Source: Acidimicrobiales bacterium (GTDB taxonomy: Bacteria; Actinomycetota; Acidimicrobiia; Acidimicrobiales; MedAcidi-G1). From it: a DNA stretch of 64,000 nucleotides. Position numbers and translations under genes: made by a program. The notes below the pieces were generated by a model, which was given only the letters and a program-made list of their open reading frames with translations, was not told where the DNA came from and made no database searches. The stretch covers positions 1 through 64,000 of the forward strand of contig JAQWOV010000002.1 in NCBI GenBank assembly GCA_029245675.1, read 5' to 3'. Positions 43,964-52,765 of this stretch are shown one piece after another; positions within the stretch are counted from its first letter, which is position 1, and the number at the start of each line of letters is the position of its first letter.

Positions 43964-45598
43964 ATGGCTGAAATGACACTGAATCTAGCTACTGCATGGG
44001 AAGCAATCGCTGACGAAATAGGGGATAAGCCCGCATTGTCTCTTGCTGGTCGCCATACTTCCTGGTTTGATTTCGATGATCGAGCAGCACGCTTAGCGGC
44101 AACTCTTGGAAAAAATGGTCTTAAACACGATTCGAAAGTAGTTCTTTATCTCTACAACGGGTCAGAATATTCGGAAGCCCAGTACGCAACATTCAAAATT
44201 AGAGGTGTGCCCGCTAATGCGAACTACAGATACTTGGGCGACGAACTCGCATACATTTTAAACAATGCTGATGCTGAAGCAATATTTTTTGACCACACTC
44301 TTGCTGAAAGAGTAGAAGTAGCGTATTCGCAGTGTCCGCAGCTAAAAGTAGCTATTCAGGTAGGTGGAGAGGAAACTCCTGATTGGGCAATCTCATACAA
44401 CGACGCTCTTTCAGAAGAGCCGATGGATCGGATAAATAGATCCGGAGATGATCTCTGGTTCTTATATACGGGCGGAACAACTGGAATGCCGAAAGCAGTT
44501 ATGTGGAACCACCACAATATTTTCGGGATGATGCAATCTACTTTTCGCTCTCTTGGTGCAAGTCTTCCAGAAACACCTAAAGAATCAGCTGAGATCGCTC
44601 GCAGGGTTATTGATTCCGGATCTGAGATGCGCCAACTATGCGCAGCTCCGCTTATGCATGGAACTTCTGGCATAACTGGAATGATCACTCATTCACACGG
44701 AGGATTAGTGACAACTTTAACTTCGAGATCTTTCAACGCAGACGAACTTTGGGACGTAGTAGAACTAGAGAAAATCACAATGGTTTCTATCGTTGGCGAT
44801 GCGTTTGCTAAACCTATGACAGATGCATTGGATAAAGCGTCCACGAAGAAGGAAATAAGAGACATCTCTTCTCTGAGAATGATCTTTTCTTCCGGTGTAA
44901 TGTTCAGTGATCCAGTAAAAGAACGATTACTAAAATATTGTGATGTTTCAATAGTGGATGCTTTGGGTTCCAGCGAAGGAACCGGCATAGGGAATCAGAT
45001 ATCTTCACGTTCAAGCGGAAAGGCTGGCACAGCCCGATTTGTACTTGGACCACATACTCGTGTTTTCACTGATGAAGGAAAAGAAGTCGCACCTGGATCA
45101 CAAGAAAGAGGACGCCTCGCAACTGACTATCCGCTTCCTTTGGGGTATTTCAAGGACCCAGAAAAAACAGCTCAAACTTTTCCAGAAATCGATGGACGTC
45201 GTTGGTCAATGGCGGGAGACTATGCAGTCGTCGAGGAAGATGGGACGATAACTCTGCTTGGCCGCGGTTCAGTCTGCATCAATACGGGTGGAGAAAAGGT
45301 TTACCCTGAGGAAGTTGAGGAAGCCCTTAAAGAGCTTGAAAGTGTTCGCGACTGCAATGTAGTAGGAATCGAAGACGATCGCTGGGGCCAAGCGGTAACA
45401 GCGGTAGTGGAACTAGAAGACAATGTTCCACTTAAGGAAAAAACGGTCGCAGAATTACAGGCCGATGTACGAAAGAGTCTTGCTGGTTACAAAGTACCAA
45501 AAGACATAGTTATCGTCCCAAAAATTCAACGCAGTCCAAACGGCAAAACAGACTATAGGTGGGCTAAAGAAACCGCCGAAGACTTCTTAGCTGGATAA
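43964..45598 (+). CDS. Acyl-CoA synthetase (FadD-type)
   Basis: A 544-residue ANL superfamily adenylate-forming enzyme. The P-loop is DLWFLYTGGTTGMPKAVMWN, the adenine-binding region DALGSSEGTGIGNQIS, the hinge aspartate in RRWSMAGDYAVVEEDG and TLLGRGSVCINTGGEKVYPE, and the catalytic lysine in RSPNGKTDYRWAKETA. The pattern resembles mycobacterial FadD19 or other steroid/branched acid CoA ligases, but the substrate cannot be read. It lies near an SDR and an acyl-CoA dehydrogenase gene, which suggests acid catabolism in this neighbourhood. Confidence 0.9.
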   Translation: MAEMTLNLATAWEAIADEIGDKPALSLAGRHTSWFDFDDRAARLAATLGKNGLKHDSKVVLYLYNGSEYSEAQYATFKIRGVPANANYRYLGDELAYILNNADAEAIFFDHTLAERVEVAYSQCPQLKVAIQVGGEETPDWAISYNDALSEEPMDRINRSGDDLWFLYTGGTTGMPKAVMWNHHNIFGMMQSTFRSLGASLPETPKESAEIARRVIDSGSEMRQLCAAPLMHGTSGITGMITHSHGGLVTTLTSRSFNADELWDVVELEKITMVSIVGDAFAKPMTDALDKASTKKEIRDISSLRMIFSSGVMFSDPVKERLLKYCDVSIVDALGSSEGTGIGNQISSRSSGKAGTARFVLGPHTRVFTDEGKEVAPGSQERGRLATDYPLPLGYFKDPEKTAQTFPEIDGRRWSMAGDYAVVEEDGTITLLGRGSVCINTGGEKVYPEEVEEALKELESVRDCNVVGIEDDRWGQAVTAVVELEDNVPLKEKTVAELQADVRKSLAGYKVPKDIVIVPKIQRSPNGKTDYRWAKETAEDFLAG

Positions 45599-45600
45599 CG

Positions 45601-46458
45601 CTAGAGCTCTTCAATAATTCTTTCAGCAGTAGGGTTTCTACGTTCTTGAATTTCACTGTGCCGCGCTTTGATCGCGTGGGTGTGACTTTCTTCGGTGAAG
45701 ATCCAGAATTTCTTCCCAACTACCGCTTCATGTACGAGATCGGCTACGAAACCGGGTTGCAGAGCGTTAGCTCGTAGCCACTCTAATGCGGCCTCTCTTT
45801 GAATGACTTCTTCCTCGGAAGGCGGTTCAACCAGTGCGGTTTGTACTTCTTCCGGCTTGTTTCTGTCAGAAGTAAAAATGTTCGTAGAGACAAAACCTGG
45901 ACATAGGCAGGAAACGCCCACATCTGATTTTGCTTCTTTCATCTCGGCAAAGAGTGTTTCTGCAATAGTCACAGTCGCATGCTTTGATGCATTGTAAGAC
46001 GCCATATTCGCAAAAGAGGTATGGCCTGCTATTGAGGCAGTCATTACTACATGCCCTTCATCTTGTTGAACCAATTGCGGCAAAAATGCATCAAGACCAT
46101 GAATGATTCCGTAGAGGTTCACTCCTAGTACCCATTTCCACTCTTCAAGAGAACTTTCAACAATTGGCCCAGTCGCCGCTACGCCAGCATTAAGGCAAAG
46201 CAGATGAGCTCCACCAAATTCAGAAAAGACAGAATCGGAGAAATTCTTTACTGAATCGGCGTTGGAAACATCACAAGGTATGCCAATCACATCTATTCCA
46301 GCAGAACGCAAGTTAGCGACGGTTTCTTCAAGAACCGGAACTTCAACGTCGGCTAAAGCAAGTTTCATTCCTGCGGAACCAAATTTCTCCGCGAAAGCTT
46401 TACCTAATCCAGATGCTCCACCGGTGATGACAGCAACTTTTCCACTTAAGTCTTTCAT
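45601..46458 (-). CDS. Short-chain dehydrogenase/reductase
   Basis: A 285-residue Rossmann enzyme. The cofactor loop is VAVITGGASGLGKAFAEKFG, and Asp in ALADVEVP suggests NAD(H) preference. The catalytic residues are Ser in MTASIAGHTS and Tyr/Lys in ASYNASKHATV. The C-terminal extension (about 190-285) is longer than in minimal SDRs. The substrate is unknown; the gene lies convergent to the acyl-CoA synthetase gene, two bases apart, and is followed upstream by the mycothione reductase gene on the same strand. Confidence 0.88.
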   Translation of the reverse strand: MKDLSGKVAVITGGASGLGKAFAEKFGSAGMKLALADVEVPVLEETVANLRSAGIDVIGIPCDVSNADSVKNFSDSVFSEFGGAHLLCLNAGVAATGPIVESSLEEWKWVLGVNLYGIIHGLDAFLPQLVQQDEGHVVMTASIAGHTSFANMASYNASKHATVTIAETLFAEMKEAKSDVGVSCLCPGFVSTNIFTSDRNKPEEVQTALVEPPSEEEVIQREAALEWLRANALQPGFVADLVHEAVVGKKFWIFTEESHTHAIKARHSEIQERRNPTAERIIEEL

Positions 46459-46484
46459 TGTTCTTTCCTTTAGTTTTGAATGAT

Positions 46485-47831
46485 TTAAAATTCTAGAAGT
46501 ACTTGCTCAATTACTTCCGGCAAGGCGGGATGGATGTACAACTGAGATCTGGCCATTTCATCAACAGTTTGACCCAAAGACATGCCTTGTATCAACTGCT
46601 GTATCAAGGTGGGGGACTGCGGCCCAATCAAATGAACTCCTAGAAGGAGTCGGGTTGAAGGGTCAATTAAGACCTTTATGAAACTTTTTTGGTCCTCCAT
46701 TGCCCATCCATAGGCAGTATCTGCAAAAGGTCTGACCGCTACTGCGAACGGAACCCCCTGCTCGTTTGCTTGCTTCTCTGTTAAACCAACAGAAGCTATA
46801 GGAGGATAACCAAACACTGCTGAAGGCGACAAGGTGCGGTCAACGGGAAGCAAGTTGTCTGGATTGCATAAATTATGTCCCACTATTTTTGCGTCAGCGT
46901 TGGCGAGATGTTTCAACTGAATCGGATTAGTTATATCTCCGATAGCCCAGACCCCCTCGGAGCTGGTTTGCAGATAGGCATCAGTTTCTATATGCCCGGA
47001 AGGTAAAGTAGCTATATTCCCAGCGACGGTGTCGAGTGAATCGGTATTAGGTCTTCGTCCGGTGGCGAGAAGGAGTTGATCGCAAACTATTAAGTCTCCA
47101 GAAGAAAGACTTATTTCAAACGCTTCATTATGTGCAATTTGAGAAACTTCGGTTTCTAGAAAAAGGTTCATCCGGTTCCCATAAATTTCAGTTATCCGTT
47201 CACTGATGTCAGAATCCATCTCTCGAAGAAGTCGATCCCCTCTATGGATAATGGTTACTTCAGAACCAAAGGCGGAAAAGATATGAGCCATTTCCACAGC
47301 AATAAAACCGCCACCAATAACGACTAGGTGAGAGGGCAGTTCATCTACGCGCATCATTTCATCTGACGTAAGATATGGAACTTCACTTATACCGGGTATA
47401 TCAGGAACACTCGGCCGGGCTCCTGCAGCTACAACGATTTGATCTGCAGTAATGACTTCATCATCAACCAGAATTGTCTTTTCATCTATAAAACGTCCCG
47501 GAGACCTATAGACAGTCACATTTGGTAATGAAATGCGATAATTCAAACCAGATTCTGTTATTGGATCAATTCGGTTGAATACCCGATCTCTGATCTTCTC
47601 CCAATTGGCGCTTATGAAGTTCGTTTCAATTCCAAAAGGGGCGTTTTGTTGAGCCATATAAGCACGGTCAGCAGTATGAATAAACATTTTAGACGGAACG
47701 CAACCTCGGTTAAGACAAGTTCCTCCAAAGTCACTTGGTTCGATGATCGCGATATTCCAATCATCATGACGCTCGTCAATAATGGAATTACCAGAACCAG
47801 CACCAATTATAAGAAGATCGTAATGCGGCAC
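46485..47831 (-). CDS. mtr: Mycothione reductase
   Basis: A 448-residue class I pyridine nucleotide-disulfide oxidoreductase. N-terminal FAD loop YDLLIIGAGSGNSIIDERHD, with the SGNSIID element characteristic of mycothione reductase rather than of glutathione reductase or lipoamide dehydrogenase; redox-active cysteines in FGGTCLNRGCVPSKMF (Cys39, Cys44); NADPH loop VVIGGGFIAVEMAHIF; C-terminal His-Glu dyad in YIHPALPEVIEQVL. The enzyme keeps mycothiol reduced with NADPH, so this organism likely makes mycothiol, which supports the actinobacterial placement. Confidence 0.9.
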   Translation of the reverse strand: MPHYDLLIIGAGSGNSIIDERHDDWNIAIIEPSDFGGTCLNRGCVPSKMFIHTADRAYMAQQNAPFGIETNFISANWEKIRDRVFNRIDPITESGLNYRISLPNVTVYRSPGRFIDEKTILVDDEVITADQIVVAAGARPSVPDIPGISEVPYLTSDEMMRVDELPSHLVVIGGGFIAVEMAHIFSAFGSEVTIIHRGDRLLREMDSDISERITEIYGNRMNLFLETEVSQIAHNEAFEISLSSGDLIVCDQLLLATGRRPNTDSLDTVAGNIATLPSGHIETDAYLQTSSEGVWAIGDITNPIQLKHLANADAKIVGHNLCNPDNLLPVDRTLSPSAVFGYPPIASVGLTEKQANEQGVPFAVAVRPFADTAYGWAMEDQKSFIKVLIDPSTRLLLGVHLIGPQSPTLIQQLIQGMSLGQTVDEMARSQLYIHPALPEVIEQVLLEF

Positions 47832-47858
47832 ATTTCTCCATTCTGGAAAATAAATAGA

Positions 47859-49085
47859 CTAACTTCTGGGGACGTCTTCCCAGGCCGCACCCTTGAACGG
47901 ATCAGGCTCCTTAGGTAGACCTAGAACTCGTTCACCAATTATGTTTCTTTGAACCTCATCAGTTCCACCAGCAATACTGATTCCAGCAGCTGCTAAACAT
48001 CCAATAGCCCACTGATTTCCATCAGAATTGTCTTTCTCCCATGCCTGCACCGGTGTTTTGACAAGATCAATACTTGTGTCACGAATGGTCCGAGCTAACA
48101 AGGCACCGTTCAATTTAGCGATTGAACCTTCAGGTCCTGGTACTTGCCCTGCGGAAACTGCATCACGAATTCTTTGACCAATAAAACTTTTTATTTTTTC
48201 TCGAATCCATAAGTCAGCCAGTTTTTGTCGCATCAAAGGATCTTTAGAGCACCCATTATTCTGAGCCAATTTAATCAGCTCTGAACTTCTATCGGCATTC
48301 AGGCCCCCAGCGCTTGCCCCGATTGAAACACGCTCAAACATCAGCATAGAAACGGCTAAATTCCACCCTTGGTTTAGTTCCCCAAGTTGATAGTCCACCG
48401 GGATTCGTAAATCAGTAAAGAAAATTTCGTTGAAACCTTTACCGCCAGAAATTTGCTTGAGTGGACGAACATCAATAGCTGAATCAGCCATATCGATGAT
48501 GAACATTGTTAAACCACGATGCTTAGGAAGCGAAGGATCGGTGCGGGCTACAACAATCCCGTAATCACAATAATGTGCACCGGAAGTCCAAACTTTTTGT
48601 CCATTTATGATCCACTCATCACCATCAAGTACAGCACGAGTGGACAAACTAGCTACGTCAGAGCCAGCACCAGGTTCCGAAAAGAGCTGACACCAAATAG
48701 TTTTTCCACTGATATTGTCCGGCATAAATCGCAGTTTTTGTTCGTGCGTTCCAAATTGATTTAGCATCGGCAAACACATTCCATGTGAAATTGAAAAAGG
48801 TGAAGTAGGGGAATCCCAGCCGGAAGCAACTCCACTAAAAATTTCTTGATGCTTGCCTGTTAAACCTGCTCCGCCGTATTCTTTCGAATAGGTGATTCCT
48901 GCGAGACCAACTTTAGAGAGGGCAAGTTGGAATGATTTTGCTCGATCGAGTGCGGTAGTGTCGGCATCACCAATTCCCTCAGCGATCGCATCTATTTCAG
49001 AACCCGCTTTGGAGAAAAAATCTTCCACCTCTAAACGAAATACGTCATCTGTTGAGTTCTCTGAGTGTTTAACTTCACTATTCAT
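47859..49085 (-). CDS. Acyl-CoA dehydrogenase
   Basis: A 408-residue FAD enzyme. Family signatures: WCQLFSEPGAGSDVASLSTR, WIINGQKVWTSGAHYCDYGI and the C-terminal GGTDEVQRNIIGERVLGLPK. It oxidises acyl-CoA to enoyl-CoA, passing electrons to ETF. The subfamily resembles mycobacterial FadE proteins that act on steroid-derived or branched substrates and often work as heteromeric pairs, but no second fadE is adjacent. It is transcribed just upstream of the mycothione reductase and SDR genes on the same strand, with 27 bases between. Confidence 0.92.
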   Translation of the reverse strand: MNSEVKHSENSTDDVFRLEVEDFFSKAGSEIDAIAEGIGDADTTALDRAKSFQLALSKVGLAGITYSKEYGGAGLTGKHQEIFSGVASGWDSPTSPFSISHGMCLPMLNQFGTHEQKLRFMPDNISGKTIWCQLFSEPGAGSDVASLSTRAVLDGDEWIINGQKVWTSGAHYCDYGIVVARTDPSLPKHRGLTMFIIDMADSAIDVRPLKQISGGKGFNEIFFTDLRIPVDYQLGELNQGWNLAVSMLMFERVSIGASAGGLNADRSSELIKLAQNNGCSKDPLMRQKLADLWIREKIKSFIGQRIRDAVSAGQVPGPEGSIAKLNGALLARTIRDTSIDLVKTPVQAWEKDNSDGNQWAIGCLAAAGISIAGGTDEVQRNIIGERVLGLPKEPDPFKGAAWEDVPRS

Positions 49086-49219
49086 TTTGTTGATATTAAT
49101 CGCCGAACGAACTCTTCACGTCATCGGCTTTTCTTCATTTGTTATCTGAACTTTGTTATCGGTAAGGCCGTTAAGGACGGTAGGGTTTTAATAGCTGAGA
49201 CAGTCCGGGAAGAGTTGTA

Positions 49220-50068
49220 GTGTCATTTAATCGTTCAGAAATTTCGTTAGTCGTGATGGCTGGTGGTTTGGGATCTCGATTCGGCGGAAATAAACAATTA
49301 GTTTCCGTTGGGCCAAATGGTGAAGCATTTTTAGACTACGCCATACGTGATGCAGGAGAACTTGGCTTAGGTCAAGTAATCATCGTGGCACGAACTGACA
49401 TAAATAATGAATTACACAAACACTTAAATAGTCAACATCTCGATGAGTCATCAATAGTTGTTGTTCATCAAGATGCTTTTGGTCCTTCACGTGCAAAGCC
49501 GTGGGGGACAGGTCACGCCATTTTGAGTGCTTCTCCTGAAGTGCACGGACCAATCATTGTTGTTAATGCAGACGACCACTATGGAATGAGTGGAATCCGA
49601 CTAGCAGTAGAAGCTTTAGAGGAAACAGACGGGGAGTCAGCAGTATTGGTCGCGTTTGAGCTCAAGCAAACTCTCTCAGATACTGGTTCGGTTACGCGAG
49701 GGGTTTGCAGACTATCGGAAGCAGACGGGTCTTTAGTCGAATTGGTAGAGACTCATGGAATACGAAGAGACGAAGTGGGTATCTTGGCAGATGATCCGTC
49801 AGGACGACTTGAAGAGGAAGCCCCTGTATCCATGAATCTTTGGGCTCTGCCACGTGAAGCAGTCAGTCGTTTAGCCGGACAATGGGCTTCGTTTCACTCT
49901 CAGAATTCTGATGACCCTTCCTCTGAATTCCTCTTACCAGAAGCTCTGGATCATCAACGCTCTGAAGGTCTTCTAAATATAAAAGTCGTAAAGTCAGCGG
50001 AAAAATGGATCGGAATCACAAACAGGGAAGACCTAGTGTTAGCCCAAGAGCTTTTTAAAGATCAGTAA
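49220..50068 (+). CDS. Sugar nucleotidyltransferase-like protein
   Basis: A 282-residue protein beginning at GTG. The nucleotide-binding signature VVMAGGLGSRFGGNKQLV is followed by PWGTGHAILSASPEV and VVNADDHYGMSGIRLAVEAL, the order of nucleotidyltransferases that load sugar phosphates onto UTP or CTP. Sequence alone does not tell the sugar. It shares a convergent end (one base apart) with the 5'-nucleotidase gene. A role in cell-surface carbohydrate synthesis is consistent with the glycan-type genes a little downstream. Confidence 0.75.
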   Translation: MSFNRSEISLVVMAGGLGSRFGGNKQLVSVGPNGEAFLDYAIRDAGELGLGQVIIVARTDINNELHKHLNSQHLDESSIVVVHQDAFGPSRAKPWGTGHAILSASPEVHGPIIVVNADDHYGMSGIRLAVEALEETDGESAVLVAFELKQTLSDTGSVTRGVCRLSEADGSLVELVETHGIRRDEVGILADDPSGRLEEEAPVSMNLWALPREAVSRLAGQWASFHSQNSDDPSSEFLLPEALDHQRSEGLLNIKVVKSAEKWIGITNREDLVLAQELFKDQ

Positions 50069-50069
50069 T

Positions 50070-50711
50070 CTAATCTTCAATTAAACGAGCATCGGTTACT
50101 TCTAAACCAGGTAACTCTGGCTGAATTTCAAACCCCTTCTCTGCGGCTAGATCAAGAATCATTTGCTCGCAGTTGAGCCAACTTGTAGCACGAGGGCCGT
50201 CTATCTCCTGATTATATGGTGCATCAAAAACAATGACAGAGTTTCCTGAATTTCGCAGAGACGTAATATTATGTGGGGCATCTTCAAGGTAAATGTCTGC
50301 TTCGACCTCTGGTTTATCTCCGAGAAAACAAATATCTCTATACGGGATACGAGCCTGGTCAAGCCACTCAACAGTGTCGGTTACAGCAACAGCATGGCCC
50401 CAATTCACGTACAGACGATGAGTTATTATTCGTATCCATACCCCGGCGTCAGATAAGCGCCAAAGCACTTCTGACGCATTTTCGAAAACAGGCATAGAGC
50501 GAAACATGCGGTGATCTTCAACGGCTTTATGATGAAGATCCTGAAACTGCTTTGGAGATAGGCCCCATTCGGAGAAATCCCAACTTCGCTCCTCTGGAAG
50601 GGAAGAAAGCGGGATATTTAATTCCTGTGCTACTAAAGGACGGAAAGCGGTTGTGTAGTCTGCGCAAACTCCATCAAGGTCTACACCAAGTATCAAAGTA
50701 TCTGAAAGCAT
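50070..50711 (-). CDS. 5'(3')-deoxyribonucleotidase-like HAD hydrolase
   Basis: A 213-residue HAD-superfamily protein. Motif I is GVDLDGVCADYT (nucleophile Asp11, acid Asp13), motif II is around RIITHRLYVNW, and motif III/IV is FLGDKPEVEADIYLEDAPHN. The pattern matches the NT5C-type 5'-nucleotidase family that removes phosphate from nucleoside monophosphates. It is a cytoplasmic enzyme without signal. An intrinsic terminator for the next upstream gene separates the two. Confidence 0.8.
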   Translation of the reverse strand: MLSDTLILGVDLDGVCADYTTAFRPLVAQELNIPLSSLPEERSWDFSEWGLSPKQFQDLHHKAVEDHRMFRSMPVFENASEVLWRLSDAGVWIRIITHRLYVNWGHAVAVTDTVEWLDQARIPYRDICFLGDKPEVEADIYLEDAPHNITSLRNSGNSVIVFDAPYNQEIDGPRATSWLNCEQMILDLAAEKGFEIQPELPGLEVTDARLIED

Positions 50712-50763
50712 TGACTTAGGGTAGCGGGCCTGAAGGCATTAGAGAAAGATGCTTGAAAACGAC

Positions 50764-50796
50764 AAAACCCCCATCGCCTAAGGCAATGGGGGTTTT
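50764..50796 (-). terminator. Strong intrinsic terminator after the small membrane protein gene
   Basis: AAAACCCCCAT pairs perfectly with ATGGGGGTTTT, with an inner GCC/GGC pairing around a short loop. On the minus strand the GC-rich stem is followed by TTTT. It lies 12 bases after the stop of the gene at 50808-51131 and may also act in the other direction. Confidence 0.88.
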
Positions 50797-50807
50797 GAAA
50801 CGTTTAA

Positions 50808-51131
50808 TTATCTAGCAAATCCCTGTCCAAGAGCCTTAACAGCGGCATCTTTTACAGAAATGAAAGCCAACATTGAAATGGCGACTGCGATATCTACACC
50901 GAAATCACCCATTCCCAATACTTCCATATTTGCTCCGTATCCAACATGAATTGCACCGTCGGAAATCATTACGAAAAGGTAAGCCCAGATCAGCTGCATA
51001 TGTCCGCCAATTACTGGAATTCCTTTAATCATTGAATTAACACCGACCATGTCTAAAACACTGTCGATTACTGCCATGACACCTTGAAAGATCATCGCTG
51101 TGATCATCAAGGTAAGAATGGTTGACATCAT
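50808..51131 (-). CDS. Small hydrophobic membrane protein
   Basis: A 107-residue protein with three or four hydrophobic stretches (ILTLMITAMIFQGVMAVIDS, LIWAYLFVMISDGAIHVGY, GVDIAVAISMLAFISVKDAA). It is met-rich and has no recognised family. It is monocistronic: it has an AAGGGG ribosome binding site ten bases before ATG 51131 (ATG 51128 is the alternative), 170 bases of upstream sequence, and a strong terminator. Such isolation and signals suggest high expression, unusual for a gene of unknown function. A short membrane carrier or stress protein is possible. Confidence 0.72.
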   Translation of the reverse strand: MMSTILTLMITAMIFQGVMAVIDSVLDMVGVNSMIKGIPVIGGHMQLIWAYLFVMISDGAIHVGYGANMEVLGMGDFGVDIAVAISMLAFISVKDAAVKALGQGFAR

Positions 51132-51303
51132 AATGATGCATCCCCTTTATGGTTTGTTGTCTTCGAGCCGGTTTGACTCGATATCTCTGACAACAAAACG
51201 CTATGTTAGTTGTAGCTTTAGGTAGTGACCATTTGATAAGACGTAGTCATATGATCACTCTAAGTGAACAGCCATTTTTCGGAGTCTTCCATCTTCGTTT
51301 GCC

Positions 51304-52743
51304 TCACTTAGAAATTTCCTCGTGGTAGTCCTCTTCAACGTTCACTTGCCAGATGTCATGTGTTGCTCCATAAATGTTTTCAACAGAAAGCATGGCGGTG
51401 AGCATCGAATGGTCTTGGTTGTTGTATCGATGCATACCATTACGGCCTACGGGGTAAACGTTCTTTGCGTACTGGTTGAGCCACGATCGAATTATTTCAA
51501 CATTCTCTTGGTACTCGTTGTCGTACATCGGATAAGCCCGAGGCATACGTACTACATATCCGCCTTCTACTAATCCAGGTTCAACTAACCCAAGAACACC
51601 AAGTTCTTTGGTGGCTTTAGCTACGAGATCTTCGTCGTTGGAGTTCCAAAGGTCATCTCCTATATTCACGAAATATTCAAGCCCTAAACAGGTTCGTCCT
51701 TCTTTTACCAAATAGGGAGACCATTGACCGAAGTTCTGAACTCGACCTACTCGTACCTCTTCAGAATGTATGTATATCCAGTTATCCGGAAACCCACTCG
51801 CTTCTGGAACGATTAGAGCAACAGTTAGAAAATCTCGGAAAGTAAGAGAAGCAGCGGCTCGTAAAGCTTCTTCAGAGGCCGGAGGGTTCATTGCCTGCAA
51901 AAGATGAGGGAGCGGCATAGAAGAAATGACAGAGTCAGCGTCAAATTCAACAGGTCCGTTAGGCGTGGCAACTTTGACAGAAACAACTTTTCCGTCTTTG
52001 TGGGAAAAATGATTTACTTTGTGCTCAAAGAGCACTTGACTTCCTTGTTCGCTGACGAGGTCATGGCATTTTTCCCACATCATTCCTGGACCAAATTTTG
52101 GGTACTCGAACTCTTCGATCAAGCTAGTGATTTCTTTTTGGTTTCTCCTAGGAAGAACAGCATTAAGAATTGCCTTAAAAAGAGATAGATTTTTTATTCT
52201 TTGAGCTGCCCAGTCTGCTTGAAGCTCGTCGGCTGGAACCCCCCAAACTTTTTCAGTGTATGTTTTAAAGAATTTCTTGTACAAACGCCAACCAAATCGA
52301 CTAGCTGTCCACCCTTCAAAGTGTGTTTGATCTTTGGGGGGATTGATGCGAACCCATACATAAGAAAGTACGCAAAGGATTGATTCCCAGATTCCGAGAT
52401 TTCTAAGCGCATTAGTAGCTTTTAGCGGATAATCGTAAAACTTGCCACCATAATAAATGCGACTCATTCGTGGACGAAGAAGAAAATCGTCTTCGTCGAG
52501 TATCTCATGCCAAAGATCGGAAACCGCGGTAACTTTTGTGAAAAAACGATGCCCGCCGATATCAAAACGCCAACCTTCTCTCTGAGCGGTTCGGCTTATA
52601 CCTCCTACGACAGTGTCCTCCTCCAGAATAGTTGCCGTCCCGCCGGCTTTACCTATCTGATAAGCGGCAGTCAAACCCGCAGGTCCAGCTCCCACAATTA
52701 TTGATTTTGAGGTGCTTCTTGTGTTTTCGACTGGAGTTTCCAT
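51304..52743 (-). CDS. FAD-dependent oxidoreductase (UDP-galactopyranose mutase/protoporphyrinogen oxidase-like)
   Basis: A 479-residue flavoprotein with the FAD loop SIIVGAGPAGLTAAYQIGKA at its N-terminus, then FDIGGHRFFTKVTAVSDLW, a pattern seen in UDP-galactopyranose mutase-like and other amine-oxidase-type flavoproteins. It keeps the flavin-binding C-terminal region (GRNGMHRYNNQDHSMLTAML). Canonical Glf enzymes have about 370-400 residues, so this is a longer relative. It is transcribed divergently from two GT-C glycosyltransferases, which suggests surface polysaccharide or glycolipid synthesis. Confidence 0.78.
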   Translation of the reverse strand: METPVENTRSTSKSIIVGAGPAGLTAAYQIGKAGGTATILEEDTVVGGISRTAQREGWRFDIGGHRFFTKVTAVSDLWHEILDEDDFLLRPRMSRIYYGGKFYDYPLKATNALRNLGIWESILCVLSYVWVRINPPKDQTHFEGWTASRFGWRLYKKFFKTYTEKVWGVPADELQADWAAQRIKNLSLFKAILNAVLPRRNQKEITSLIEEFEYPKFGPGMMWEKCHDLVSEQGSQVLFEHKVNHFSHKDGKVVSVKVATPNGPVEFDADSVISSMPLPHLLQAMNPPASEEALRAAASLTFRDFLTVALIVPEASGFPDNWIYIHSEEVRVGRVQNFGQWSPYLVKEGRTCLGLEYFVNIGDDLWNSNDEDLVAKATKELGVLGLVEPGLVEGGYVVRMPRAYPMYDNEYQENVEIIRSWLNQYAKNVYPVGRNGMHRYNNQDHSMLTAMLSVENIYGATHDIWQVNVEEDYHEEISK

Positions 52744-52765
52744 ATCTCTATCCTAGAGGTTTTCA

